From Combretum micranthum (taxonomy: Eukaryota; Streptophyta; Magnoliopsida; Myrtales; Combretaceae), in NCBI GenBank assembly GCA_024138025.1, contig JAMXBD010001436.1:309392-373391 (forward strand): a DNA stretch of 64,000 bases. Direction: 5' to 3'. Positions 1 through 11,900 of the stretch are shown one piece after another. Made by a program: the position numbers and the translations under genes. Position 1 is the stretch's first letter. Every line of letters begins with the position of its first letter. Under the pieces are notes generated by a model that saw only the letters and a list, made by a program, of their open reading frames with translations, had not been told where the DNA came from and did no database searches.

Positions 1-82
1 CAAATAATAGATCTTATGAATTGTAACTATATTGACTAGATCAACTATTTCTATTATCTTTAACTGTACTTTTATAATATAG

Positions 83-323
83 TGTTGAAATATTTTCTTC
101 CTAATTAGTGAGATTGTAAAATATTTAGCTTCCTAATATAGAGTCAAAGATTGTAAAATATCTAGTTTTCTAATATAGAGTCAAATAGATTTCTAACTTA
201 TGACTGGGAATTAAGTCTTTTTTAGTTTCCTTTCCTATTCACCAAATCGTACAGTATAAATTTGTATGTTCTAATTACAAAATCAATATATAGAAAATAT
301 TGAATTTCTCATATCATTCATGT
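83..323 (+). repeat. 5' LTR of copia 1
   Basis: Starts TGTTGAAATATTTTC and matches 4857-5097 along its whole length with scattered substitutions, for example in the AT-rich middle. The divergence is clearly more than a few percent, so the insertion is old. The terminal bases TG..GT are non-canonical. Confidence 0.85.
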
Positions 324-336
324 TGGTATTAGAGGC
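324..336 (+). other. Primer binding site of copia 1
   Basis: TGGTATTAGAGGC follows the 5' LTR directly. It differs by one transition from the plant copia consensus TGGTATCAGAGC, which pairs with the 3' end of initiator tRNA-Met and primes minus-strand DNA synthesis. Confidence 0.75.
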
Positions 337-354
337 AACGATTAAAAAAAAATT

Positions 355-958
355 CTTGAAATAAAAACACAATGAGTGAGAAAAAAATGTTGAATTGTTT
401 GAATAAAAAACAATCCTATTGTTATTCAATTTAAAGGAGTTACTCTTACAGAATCAAATTATGATGTTTGGTCACAACTAATGGGGATGCATATTGCCGG
501 AAGGGAGAAACTTTAGTATATACTTGGAAAAATAAAATAACTTGCAGAATTAGAAGATAGGTATGAAAAGTGGTACGTTGAAAATCAAAAGGTGAAAAGG
601 TGGTTATTGATATCTATGAGTCCATAAATTATGAAGTGATACTTACACTTACCTACAGCTTGAAATAAAAACACAATGAGTGAAAAAAAAAAAATCCCTA
701 TTGTTATTCAATTCAAAGGAGTCTTCAATGTAAGAGTTACTCTTACAGAATCAAATTATGATGTTTGGTCACAACTAATGGGGATGCATATTGCCAAAAG
801 GGGAAACTTTAGTATATACGTGGAAAAATAAAATAACTTGTAGAATTAGAAGATAGGTATGAAAAGTGGTACGTTGAAAATCAAAAGGTGAAAAGGTGGT
901 TATTGATATCTGAGTCCATAAATTATAAAGTGATACTTACGCTTACCCAAGGCTTGAG
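355..958 (+). repeat. About 300-bp tandem duplication inside copia 1 gag
   Basis: Sequence beginning CTTGAAATAAAAACACAATG at about 355 recurs at about 659. The two roughly 300-bp units run side by side and share blocks such as ATTATGATGTTTGGTCACAA and GGTATGAAAAGTGGTACG. The second unit has a short extra segment (around 721-738) and scattered substitutions. Confidence 0.85.
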
Positions 959-1485
959 AAATTTGGAGTGCTTTATCAAGGGCTTTTTGACGGAAATGTT
1001 GAGTTGCAAGTCTTTACCTTAAACCAAAAAGCATTCACTACAAAAAAAAAAAAAAAAGGAAAATCTCTCTCAAATATTACTGAGAGTTAATTGAAAATTT
1101 CCAACAATTGGATCATCGAGATAAAGTGGTCATGAAAGATCTTGATGATGTTGAAGCATACCGAAAATCCATTGAGAGACTAAGGGTACATACATTTCTT
1201 ACTAGACTTGATAATTGTTTTGAATAGGTTTGTGGAGATATCCTACACAAGGAATCAGTCCCTAACCTAGAAGAATGCTATGGTTTGATTTGACAAGAGA
1301 CCAATCATCGTGCAACATTTAAAGGTGATTCTAAAAATTCTGAAGCTACAGCAATGGTAACTCAAAACAAGTCAAAAACAATTGGTAGTGTAGAAAAACC
1401 TACTCACAAATGTACTCATTACAACCAATCTGGCCATACCAAAGATCGTTGTCATGAACTCGTGGGATATCCAGATTGGTAAGAT
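355..1485 (+). pseudogene. copia 1 gag remnant
   Basis: This is the capsid-coding part of the element. The N-terminal gag-like reading (NYDVWSQLMGMHI at about 453-493) appears twice because of the internal duplication. Near 1411-1452 a zinc-knuckle pattern reads C-T-H-Y...G-H-....-C: the second cysteine of the CX2CX4HX4C motif has become tyrosine, so the knuckle is broken. It ends at a TAA after the GYPDW block. Several stops and frame changes occur. A functional Gag would form virus-like particles in the cytoplasm; this copy cannot. Confidence 0.7.
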
Positions 1486-1639
1486 CATAATTGAACATCT
1501 AGAAGGATAAACACAAAAAGAACCCAACCAACTATTGCCACTATTGAAACGAATGTAAAGGATGATGCTACTGAGAAAACTTCAACATTGGTAGCTACTA
1601 CAGATAATGATGGTAAGAGTTTTTACATTTCTACACCTA

Positions 1640-4600
1640 TTAGTAACAACACATGGATAATTGATTTTGATGCTACAAATCATATGACATTTGATTCTAG
1701 ATAGGTTACTAATGTTAGACCATCTATACAAAAATCTATATCAACTACAAATAGTAACGAAACCCCAATTATTAGGGAAGGGTCTTTTAACTCTCACCAA
1801 TACTTTGAATTTGGATTTTGTCTTGGTTGTTCCTTCTTTAGACTACAATCTTTTATCTGTTTCTCAAATAGCAATAGCCTTAGCTTGTATTGTAATTTTT
1901 TAGCCTAATTTTTGTCTTTTTATGGACATCCTAACAAAGCAGACGATTGGTTTTGGTATTAGGGTAGGGAATTTGTATTTCTTGGACCTAAAGTCAAAAA
2001 CTTCAGACAAATTACATCAAGTATTGATAGTGGATGACTCTAGAGTGGAAAAGGATAAAGCAAAAATATGGTTACAACAATGATGGTTGGGGCATGCATC
2101 CTTTGGCCATTTGAAAAAGTTATTTCCTAATTTGTTTGAAAAGATTGATGTTTTTGTTTTCCGCTGTGATGTTTGTGAACTTGCATCCATTAATTTTAAA
2201 ATAAAAGTCCTTTGCCTTTTATGGTTATTCACTCTTATGTATAGGTCTATCCATAATTCCAACTTTAGATGGATCTAGTTGGTTTGTTACATTTATCGAT
2301 GATTGTACTAAGATGACTTGGTTATCGTTAATGAAATCCAAAAGTGAAGTGAATTTGCTATATCAAAAATTTCATAAAATCATTAAGACTCAAGACAATG
2401 CACATATCCGAGTACTTTGTAGCGATGATGGTGAAGAATATCAGAATTCTGAATTGAAGAGTTATTTAGAAGCACAAGAAATTATTAACCAAACTACATG
2501 TGTTCATACACCTCGGCAAAATGAGATGGCCAAGAGGAAAAATCAGTATTTGCTTGAAGTGGTTCATGCAACTGATTCAAGCTCATATGCTAATGCCTTA
2601 TTTAGGAGAAGCACTTTATTTTGCAATATATTTAATCAATTGAACTCCCTCAAGCACTATTGACTTCCAAACACCACTCTAAGCTCTTACTAAGGCTTTA
2701 GCTTCTCCAGTAGCATCAAATTTACCCCCTCATGTATTTGGATGTGTAGTCTTTATACATATCCATAAACAACAACAGCACAAGTTAGCTCCACGAGCCT
2801 CATGCTGTGTTTTTCTTGGGTATGCTACAATTCAAAAGGGGTACATATGTTATTATCCTCTAACTACGCGTATGTTTATAACAAGAGATGTAATGTTCCA
2901 TGAGCACTTAATGTATTTTTCCTTTGAACCTGAACTTCAAGGGGGAGAACCAGAAGGAAGTTTAAACTCTAGATTATGAATTTTGGGAAGAGTATCAACT
3001 CCTCGATGATAATGGTGTTAGTGATTTGAATATCAATATTGACTATGGAACATGGTGTTGATAATCACTTAGATTACGAAGGAATGGTTGAACTAAAACT
3101 TGAATATTCAAGTCCAAAAAGTGAAAATGAAGAGGTGTTTGAAGAGTCTTGAGTCCTTTACTGATATACCACACTAATTATTTACCAAGGATGTTTCTAC
3201 TTTACAATCTAGGCCACTTAGAAAGTAGTTACTGGAGTGTCTCACTAGAGATATTCCTAAACCTACCTATGAACTTGAAATTTCGAGTAAAGTTAGGTAT
3301 CCCATGGGCCATTACGTATCAAATTACAATCTTTCATAATCAAATAAGTCATTTGTAAATCAATTGTCTACTGAAGTTATTCCTAACAGTGTGCAGGAAC
3401 CTTTAGTTGGTATGAAGTGGAGAGCTATGGTGAATGAGGAAATGAACTCCTTGCAAAAGAATGAAACATGGGAACTTGTTGATTGCTCACCAGAAAAGAA
3501 AAAGCCAGTAAGATGTTGATGGGTTTACATGGTGAAGTATGAGCAGATGACACAATTGAACGATATAAAGCAAGATTGGTAGAAAAAGGATACACCCAGA
3601 CATATGGCTTTGACCATACAAAGACGTTTTCACTTGTAGCTAAAATTAATACTGTTAGGGTATTACTGTCGTTGGTAGTTAACTTGGATTGATCATTGCA
3701 GCAGTTTGATGTAAAAAATGCCTTTTTACATGGTGAATTATCTAAAGAAGTTTATATGGAACTTCCACTGGGATGTATGGCATCAAAAAGGCAGAGTATG
3801 AAGGTATGCAAACCAAAGAAATCTTTTTATAGGTTAAAGCAGTCTCCAAGAGCATAGTTTGGAAGATTTACAAAGTCTATGATGGCTTTTGGATATAACT
3901 AAAGTAACTAAAATCACACTTTATTTGTGAAAAGGGGACACGATAAGATCAATACTTTTATTGTTTATGTAGATGACATGATAGTTAGAGGTAATGATCC
4001 AAAGAAATGAAGGCTTTGTAGGAGTACTTATCCAAAGAGTTTGACATGAAAGATCTAGGTCACTAGAAATATTCTCTTGGGATTGAAGTTTCAAGATCAA
4101 AGAAAGGAATTTTTCTATCCCAAAGAAAATATGCATTAGACTTATTACAAGAAACTAGTATGTTACCAGTTGAGGAAGGCTTGAAGTTTTGTGTAGAAGC
4201 AAATCAAATACCAATTGATAAAGGAAGATATCCAAGACTCGTAGGAAAGCTAGTCCTGATATTGCTTATGCATTGAGTGTTGTTAGTCAATTCATGCATA
4301 ATCTTGGACAACAACATATGAATGCAACTATACGAATCTTGAGATACTTGAAATCTGCCCCTAGGAAAGGAATTCTGTTTACCAAAAATACAAAGTGGCA
4401 AGATATTGATGTTTATATAGATGTTGATTGGGCTAGAGTAATAGATGATAGACAGTCAACTTTTGGTTCCTTCACATTTATAGGCGGTAATCTTGTTACT
4501 TGGATAAGTAAGAAACAAAATGTTGTTCCTCGATCAAGTGCGGAAGCTAAATTGAGAGGTTTGACACTTTGACTTTATGAAGCTTTATCCACCATAGTGA

Positions 4601-4800
4601 TCGATCCAATTGTACTATGATAATAAGGCTACATGTGATATAGCTCATAATCCTATCCAATATGATCGTATAAAGCATGTTGAGATTGATAGATTTTTCA
4701 TTAAGTAGAAATTAGATGATAAGATTGTGGAGTTGCCCAAGACTCGGTCTGAAGATTAGTTGGTAGATATCCTTACCAAAGCAGTCTCAAATTGTATATT
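1640..4800 (+). pseudogene. copia 1 pol remnant (protease, integrase, RT, RNase H)
   Basis: Domains are readable in order in shifting frames. Protease is near 1651-1690, with its DSGA core changed to DFDA. The GAG-pre-integrase block is near 2077-2200. The integrase core is at 2280-2570: FIDD and a SDDGEEY block remain, but the catalytic glutamate block reads MAKRKN, so Glu has become Lys. Reverse transcriptase runs from about 3420 to 4150 with an intact YVDD at 3966-3977. RNase H lies around 4290-4790 (SSAEA, a KHVEID-like block and ILTKAV). At least ten stops or frameshifts interrupt it. This is a typical fossil copia polyprotein. Confidence 0.85.
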
Positions 4801-4856
4801 CTCAAAATGTCTTGACAAGTTGAGCATATATGATATTTATGCACCAACTTGAGGGG

Positions 4857-5097
4857 TTTTGAAATATTTTCTCCCCAATTAGTGAGATTGTAAAATATTT
4901 AGGTTCCCAATATAAAATTAAAGATTGTATAATATCTAGTTGCCTAATATATAGTCAACTAGATCTCTAACTTATAATGAGGAATTAAGTGTTTTTTAGT
5001 TTTCTTTCCTATTCACTTAATTGTATAGTATAAATTTGTACGTTCTTATTGCAAAATCAATATATAAAAAATATTGAATTTCTCATATCATTCCTGT
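4857..5097 (+). repeat. 3' LTR of copia 1
   Basis: Direct repeat of 83-323 with the same 241-bp length. Its start has decayed to TTTTGAAAT from TGTTGAAAT. The purine-rich GAGGGG just upstream (4851-4856) is the polypurine tract. TATAG at 5098-5102 matches the bases before the 5' LTR. Confidence 0.85.
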
Positions 5098-7524
5098 TAT
5101 AGTCTTCCAACCTCTTAGGTTGTCTTTTATATCTGTCTTGTCAGTTTGTAATAGTACCTGTATCATATTTGTATCTATAACTTGTCTATATCATATCTGT
5201 ATTGTATCTATTTGATCTATTTATATGTAAAATTATCATTTTTTCATTGGTATCTTTTTTTTTTTACAAATATTTGTTTGAAAACAAAACACTATGCTGG
5301 CAAAATGGTCAAAATATGATAAAACAAAGATCTGTTTGGATTATTAGATTTTTATTTATATTATATATGTTTTAATTAATATATGTAACTTATTTGTATC
5401 ATATATATATTATATTATATCATATTTATTTTTTGATAAAAATTTATTATAAAATAATAAAAATACAATATCAAAATAATTAGAATACGATCGAATAAAC
5501 AGGTCCAATAAACGAAAACCGGACTGTCTAAAGCTAAGTGAGTCACGCCTACACTTTGGATGGATTTCGAAGTTCAAACTTTCGAATCATACATTCTCTC
5601 TAACTATTTGCTTTTGTATTGTTCTTCCTAGTTCATCATTGTCTGCGTCAACGTCACGTGTTGTTGCTTGGCCATTTCTCTACACCACACACATGTTGGG
5701 CGTTCATATCTATATCGATGCAACGGTGCGCGCTTTATGACCATTTCTTTTTGAGTTATGACCCCACTCCATTATTATTTATTGAATGCAACCGTGTTTT
5801 TTGATTTTCTATTTTCTATTTTCTATTTGATTTATGAGACAGGTCGACTACTCATGCTAAGGTTATAACAGGAACGAGAAGCCAAGATCCTCCCTAAAAT
5901 TAAATATCCAAGATGGTCACTCCAACTTTTCTAATAGTTTCTTGATAAGATCTCTAACATCCTTCCGCACTAATTGAATACTTATATCACAAATTCTCCG
6001 TCTGCCATCAAATCACAGGGCTCAACTCTGGATAGTGGAAACTATCTTAAGGAAATAGGGGAGAAAATTGAATTAGCTTAAAGAATTCTTCTTCTTTCAT
6101 TAAGCGATTTTATTATGGTATGAATCTTAAAAAATAGATTTTGTCCCTAAAAACATATGCCACGGACTTCGGACATGAATGCTCTTAGACTATTTTATTC
6201 TTTTGCCTCCTCTTTTTGGATTCATAGAGAGAGGAATGGTCAAATCAGATACCAATACGTGTATCCATGTCATGCAACAGTGAAAAAGTAATTACGAGTT
6301 ACCCATGGAAATAGGTACGGCAACGCAAAAATGGACATGATACATTGTTACTGGAGATTAGATTTACACTTTAAAACTGAAAATCCATAAGTTTGAATCC
6401 AAAGCCATCGAGTTAATATTGGTTAAACACGTGTATATCAAAGCAAATTATTGAATCTTAGGGGCAAATTACACTAAAAACTTACTATAACTATCTGAAA
6501 TGTTAAATATATATTTGACTTGAGGCAAAACCAATCGGATATTTCAAGATTCCTTGTCAATATGGAGGAACCATTTTGGTTTTATTAGACAGCAATGTTG
6601 AATTTGGATTCAAGTTTTCATAATTTCATGCCCCAGAAGTCACTTTTCGTTGTCTTGATATGATGGGACATGTCACGGCCTAAATTCGTGGTGCCAAATC
6701 CTTTTCTTGTTGAAAGTAAACTCATGTTCATCCGAATTATACCAGTTTAGGAGATAATATATATGTCCGAATACCATGTTTATCCACTGAAAGTACAACG
6801 CTGATAATCGTAAATAAATACTTGTTTAAATAATCATATCGTCACAAACAGTGCATGAGTCTAATATTAATGTAAAGCTTATTACTCGGTGTGCAAAGCC
6901 TATAGTAAGTATAGATACCGTAAGCTTTAAAACCTGTTAGGGATCCACCATCAACAACATAACACCAAACTCACAATAAATATAAATGGGACATGTCCAG
7001 AGTCTTTTAACTCCACATGAGAAGCATAACAACCTGATACATCTGACTTATGAAATAAATAAGATCAAGGTTTATGTCTAACCACAACAACAAACATGAA
7101 CAATACCAACTATTAAAGAGTTCCGTCATCCTCTATATGGAAGATAGATAATCATTTACACCTTTGAATTGATATATTGATAAATGATTTTGATAAGAAT
7201 AAGATCAATTTAATCGAAACTATTGATTTAATTAGACAATTGATCTTATTTTAGCCTCATTAAAATTATGTCAATTCTCATGTTTTGTAAATTAACTTGT
7301 CGGAGTTTTTGAAATTTCACAAAGTTAAAATGAGAATATTAATGAGTGCTTGATGGTGTGTATGTTTGTTTTATAATTCTTTACAAGTTCTTTTTGCAAG
7401 AGTTGATTGATTCAAGGGAAGCTAGAAAGTTGATGTCTCTACAACCATCAAGTTGTTTGGCCTGATTAGGGTTTCAATTTGCAATTTGGCCTAACAAATT
7501 GCTTATGGAAGAAGAACTAGCCTA
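5098..7524. other. Gene-poor spacer, nothing firm
   Basis: No coding exon is supported; the open frames are short and unlike known proteins. A MITE-like pair of imperfect inverted ends (GATCTGTTTGGATTATT at about 5329, and the complement of a similar block near 5485-5505) brackets an AT-rich core. No matching target duplication was found, so I do not call it as an element. Confidence 0.4.
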
Positions 7525-8449
7525 TAGGGATGCAATTGAACAGGTCTTTATAGAGTTCTCGACCCACCTAATCTACTAAAAACTAATAGGTTTAATACTG
7601 TGGGTTTTATAGTCTGGTTTAGATAAGTAATAAAAATCCTATTGGGTTTTATGGTCAGGTTTAGATCCTATAAGATACTCGTAGCTACTGATTTGGTACA
7701 TTTCATAATTAAAAACATTTCTTATTGCTAAGGCTAAATTATAGAAGGAGAGAAAGAGGGGGAGAGAGAGAATAGCTAAGGAAGAAGATGATTGTTCATT
7801 GTCTCATTAATTCTTGGCTAAAATGGAACTGTTTCAAGAATGAACATATTGTAGCCTGGTGGTATCTTTCATCTCTCAAGTGAGAGGTAACAAGTTTGAA
7901 TCCCTCCTTCCTTGTTGTAATGGCAAAAAAAAAAAAAAAAATGTTGTTGATAAATCTCAATCCTATTTTAGATTATATTCTTTAGATAAGGCTAATTCAA
8001 ATTGTAATATCTCTTTACATAAATCCTAGATTTTCTCTCAAGAAGATTGGTTTTATATATTTTTTTTAATCACCGTTTGATGAATCCTACGGATATTTAG
8101 ACTTTTTTCGAATATTATGATAAGACTTGCAAAAAATATTTGATAGATGCCCATGACATGGTTTTGCCTCATCTCTTATTCTTTTCTCTCTCTACACACA
8201 TTCCTCCACCCTCTATCTAAAGCTAGAAGACGACCATGTGCAAGGCACATGATTGAGGTGGAAAGGGAAAAAAACACAGTTGAGTGGACCAGATAGGTTT
8301 CGGTATCTAAAGCAAACCATATAGGGCGGGTTTGGACATAATATGAAAACCCTATAGAGTTTTAGGATTGAGCTTGGTAAACTTTATAGGTGCAGGTTGG
8401 GTTTTGGGTTTATATGATCCACTCGAAACGCTGCTCGATTACATCCTTA
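7525..8449. mobile_element. hAT-like non-autonomous element (MITE), copy 1
   Basis: The left end TAGGGATGCAATTGAACAG and the inverted right end (complement TAAGGATGTAATCGAGCAG, ending at 8449) form roughly 19-bp terminal inverted repeats of the TAGGGATG type seen in plant hAT MITEs. Subterminal blocks are shared with the copy at 27267-28011: CTCGACCCACCTAATC near the left end, and a GGGTTTTGGGTTTATATGATCCA-like block near the right end. Flanking 8-mers (CTAGCCTA and CCAGCATG) agree at 5 of 8 bases, so the target duplication is decayed. No transposase is encoded. A SINE-like insert occupies 7850-7941. Confidence 0.7.
7850..7941 (+). mobile_element. Short tRNA-type SINE-like insert with poly(A)
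   Basis: TAGCCTGGTGG at 7852 resembles a pol III A box and AAGTTTGAATCCC at 7892 resembles a B box (consensus RGTTCRANTCC). The spacing is tRNA-like, and 17 A residues follow at 7925-7941. These are the hallmarks of a tRNA-derived SINE, though at about 75 bp plus tail it is short. No clean target duplication is visible. The sequence is absent from the sister MITE, which fits a later insertion. Confidence 0.5.
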
Positions 8450-11400
8450 CCAGCATGTTAGCTATGCCTTGAACATCCTATTGGTTGTAAGTAAAATATG
8501 AGCCTAAGAACCATGAGCTAGTATTTCAAAATCATAGAGAATTCTTCCTTACAAACATACTAGTATGAGTAAAGTAAGCAAGCTAGTTGATACCAAAACA
8601 TTCTATGCTTTCTTGGTACCTCAGGAGCTCAAGCACAATCAAGCCCATTGTTCCAAATGGTGACAACTTTACAACTATTAACTTGCTAGTACCTTATGAG
8701 CTAGCATGCTAGTATTAGGTTTTTTAGATCAAAGAAAAATAGCACAATATATAACATTTTATAAATAACCTATTCCAAAATCTATGTGACATGTAAAATG
8801 AGAAATAAATTATACATGAGATTATATGAAGAATACTTCTTATAACGCTAAAACCTTCTTCTTCTAGGGATGGTTGAGTGAGATTTAAGACTCATTGCAC
8901 CGTTTTTGAAATTGTGTTCACCGTAAAGATTCCAAGTTTAGTCCCTTTAGTGGTATCTACAGACACATATGAATAGAAACATTTATAATCCAATATATTG
9001 TTAGAAAACATTGGATTAGAAAATGTATGTGCAGTGGGGTGGATCTGGTTACAGGGGTCATGTTTGTATAATGTGCATCTTATGCCACACGTAGAATCAA
9101 AGAAGTCACATGAAAGTACATATAGGGAATGACTAAGGGTGATAAATTAGGAAGGATCAATAGTTGGTTTAGAAAGTTGAGAGCACTAATGACAGGTAAA
9201 GGAGCTATATAGCATCAAGTTCATTGTTTTAGGAGAGAGGCATTATATTATCTGTTTTGAGCTTTAGTTAATCTTTCGTGAGAGTATTTTTGCAACAAGA
9301 TGGTGTTTCTTTTAATTTTTGAATCCCTTAAATGAGAGCTCTAGACATTTATAGAATTTGACTCTTAATTATTTCCATCGGAGTGTATTGACCATCAATG
9401 TGTAAGATGAATCCACCTATTGATGAGATTTTGTGTAGGCCTTCAGCTTATGGAAAGCCTTTTTAAGTGCATGAGCTCCTTCAAAGAGATTGAGAGCGGA
9501 TGAATTGGTCTAGTACAACAGTCCATGCTTCACGATTTCATATCTTTCTTGGTCATCTCAATTTTATAGACTTGACTTTATGAGCCATATCACTCAGTTT
9601 AAAAAGTCAAATCAAGTCATTGCTAGGCTTTAAGACATAATCAAGACTTGGCCTTCTATAGTATGTGCATATATATATATATATATATATACTCTTCTTA
9701 TTTTAAAATTGGAAGCACTATAATTATACATGAATAAATAAAACTTTCTCTTTCTCTTTTTGTTACAAAATAGAAAAACAACATTTCATTTACTAAAAAG
9801 TAACTTTCCTTTTTATATATAGAATATTAATAATAGATGACAATGGACCTTTTAGAATGCACGTTCAATAATGATGTGTTTGACCAATCAAAATTTACTT
9901 TCCATTATCTCATTCTTTAATGTATTCTACTATTAAAGCAAATTTATAATTAATTTATATTACTTATAGTCTTAAATTAATTATTTCATTATCTCATAAT
10001 AAATAATCAATTTAATTCCGAAAGACTGACATAATTTTAGTATTTACGAAAATTTTCTAGTCGATTACCTTGTTCTCTACTTGTGCTATTGTATGCGATC
10101 CTCTAGTTTTCTATATACAAAGGTGATGTCTATCTAGACACAAACCAAGGTAATCATCTAATAAGTGGCCACCCAATGTGATATAAAGGTTAGGAATCAT
10201 AAATCAATATAAACCAATTACTATGTAATGAAATATCTTCATCATAATATTTTGATTAAACCATTACATGTAATGTCGTCAATATTTAATCATTTTACTT
10301 AGTTACCGAATTAAATAGACTTAATAAAATTTGTCGTGGCTAATGGATATGAGTCACTCTTATTCCGACTAAGGAATCTGCAAGAGAGTGATAAATTCTA
10401 TTTTGACTTACCATTTTCCTCTTTATATTTCATACTGCACTAAATAACCGTATTATTTACAATTTATATTAGGATTGTGCTTAAGGACATTAGAGTGAAA
10501 CATTCTATATATAGGACATATGAAGCTCTCAAGTCTAGAATTATTTATGCTTATTTATATAAAGAAGGAACCAATGACATTAAACATGCGGTATTCTATA
10601 TTGAAGTGAAACGTCCCTACTCATAAGCACTTAAAGGCATGGTTGTTTCGCCGCACATATCACCTTCAAGTGATATGCACAAGGCATTCCTATACTAAGT
10701 GGGTTTCTAATCAAATTTTGATTTGGAAATCATTGTTAGTTTTGTAAAATTTTGGCAAAGTGTTGTATGTTTTTCTATGCTTCGTATTTGTCAAAAACTT
10801 GTCAAAGTTAACTTGTTTGGAAAATAAATTTCACAAAATACCTATTTTAAAATATTGCCCACAAGGCACATCAAACAAATGCAACTCGGATGTAAAACTT
10901 TTGGACTTAAAAGGTCCATATCAAATCAAAGAAAAAATATTTAGTAGTTAATTAGTTATAGTAATCTAAATTTACAATAAAATAATATTACAACAAAATT
11001 CATTCACGAAAACTCATATAGTTTATACCACGTATGATGCAATCTAATCGGGTCATCATGCATAGCTCTTATTCCTATCGAATCACAATAGGTCCTGAAA
11101 GGTTAATAAAATAAGCTACGACGCCTAGTATATAGTAAAACACACACGTATGTGTGTATATACACACACTCTTATTCTAATGCAGTAGCCACAATTTATA
11201 TTAATTAATTTAGAGTCCACAACCAAGGCATTCCCAGCGTCTTAAGAACACAAAAACACGCAAAAGTAGTCATGACTCTTGTTAAACAAAAAGGGATAGG
11301 GTTCCCTTAACGAATCATGCACTAAAAAAAAGGAGGTTTGATAAGTCCCTAAAACTTACCAAAAAGCAATGAAAGAAATAGTCTCATCCGGGTCATCTTC

Positions 11401-11589
11401 TAACAAGCTGCCACAAAGGAGCATGGTCTACTGTAATGCTTTATATAGGATCCTATAATGCCATATAACTCATTATAAATTTATACTTGCTCTTAGTTGA
11501 CTGCTTAATCTTTGAAATTTACCTATCAACTATCTGTTGAGCCTAACCACACATTCTATAGGGGCTAAAGCACTTAAACTACTACATCC
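8450..11589. other. Gene-poor spacer with simple repeats
   Basis: No supported gene. It contains the (TA)n at 9669-9691 and a double palindrome of CA/TG runs at about 11140-11169 (CACACACGTATGTGTGT followed by TGTGTGTATATACACACA). The block at 10100-10740 looks like old repeat DNA, but I cannot assign it. Confidence 0.4.
9669..9691. repeat. (TA)n microsatellite
   Basis: About 11 uninterrupted AT dinucleotides. Confidence 0.95.
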
Positions 11590-11900
11590 TCCTAAAGTTG
11601 CGATCAGGTTCGCAACCTAGTTCAAGGGTGCCACTTCCTGGGGTAAACGATCAAGTAGCAACCAACGCACGATTAAATTGAGTTTAAATTCTTAATTCGG
11701 TTATTAAGGCTACATCAACAAGTAACATGCATTTATAACATAGTTGTCAATAAGTTTGAAGCTTTCAAGTCACTTTCCAGAGCTTGATGTCCAATAGCTA
11801 TTCACAATCGAAGTTAGGTATTAGCTTAAGATTATCTATCTTTAATCCATTTATATTGTTTGTTACATCTAGGTTAATTTAGTTTAATCATATTTACTTA
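11590..11900 (-). repeat. Repeat family A, partial copy 3 (inverted)
   Basis: The reverse complement of this block aligns with 17150-17490 on the plus strand. Shared stretches include GATGTAACAAACAATA, AAGAATTTAAACTCA and GAACTAGGTTGCGAACC against AAACTAGGTTGCAAGCC. The similarity is patchy but runs in order for about 300 bp. It probably continues in decayed form toward 12.2 kb. Confidence 0.65.

Larger units (their letters stand above)
83..5097 (+). mobile_element. Ty1/copia LTR retrotransposon 1, old and degenerate
   Basis: Two direct LTRs of equal length (241 bp, 83-323 and 4857-5097) enclose gag-pol remnants in copia order: gag, protease, integrase, reverse transcriptase, RNase H. TATAG lies immediately outside both ends (78-82 and 5098-5102) and fits a 5-bp target site duplication. 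A tRNA-iMet-type primer binding site abuts the 5' LTR and a short purine tract (GAGGGG) precedes the 3' LTR. Many stops and frame breaks run through pol, so the element cannot move on its own. Integrase before RT is what separates copia from gypsy. The LTR ends in GT rather than the usual CA, so the exact end may be off by one or two bases. Confidence 0.9.

Noticed and set aside
5327..5505. Possible third Tourist-like MITE
   Set aside because: The ends are weak and the flanks lack a TTA/TAA duplication.
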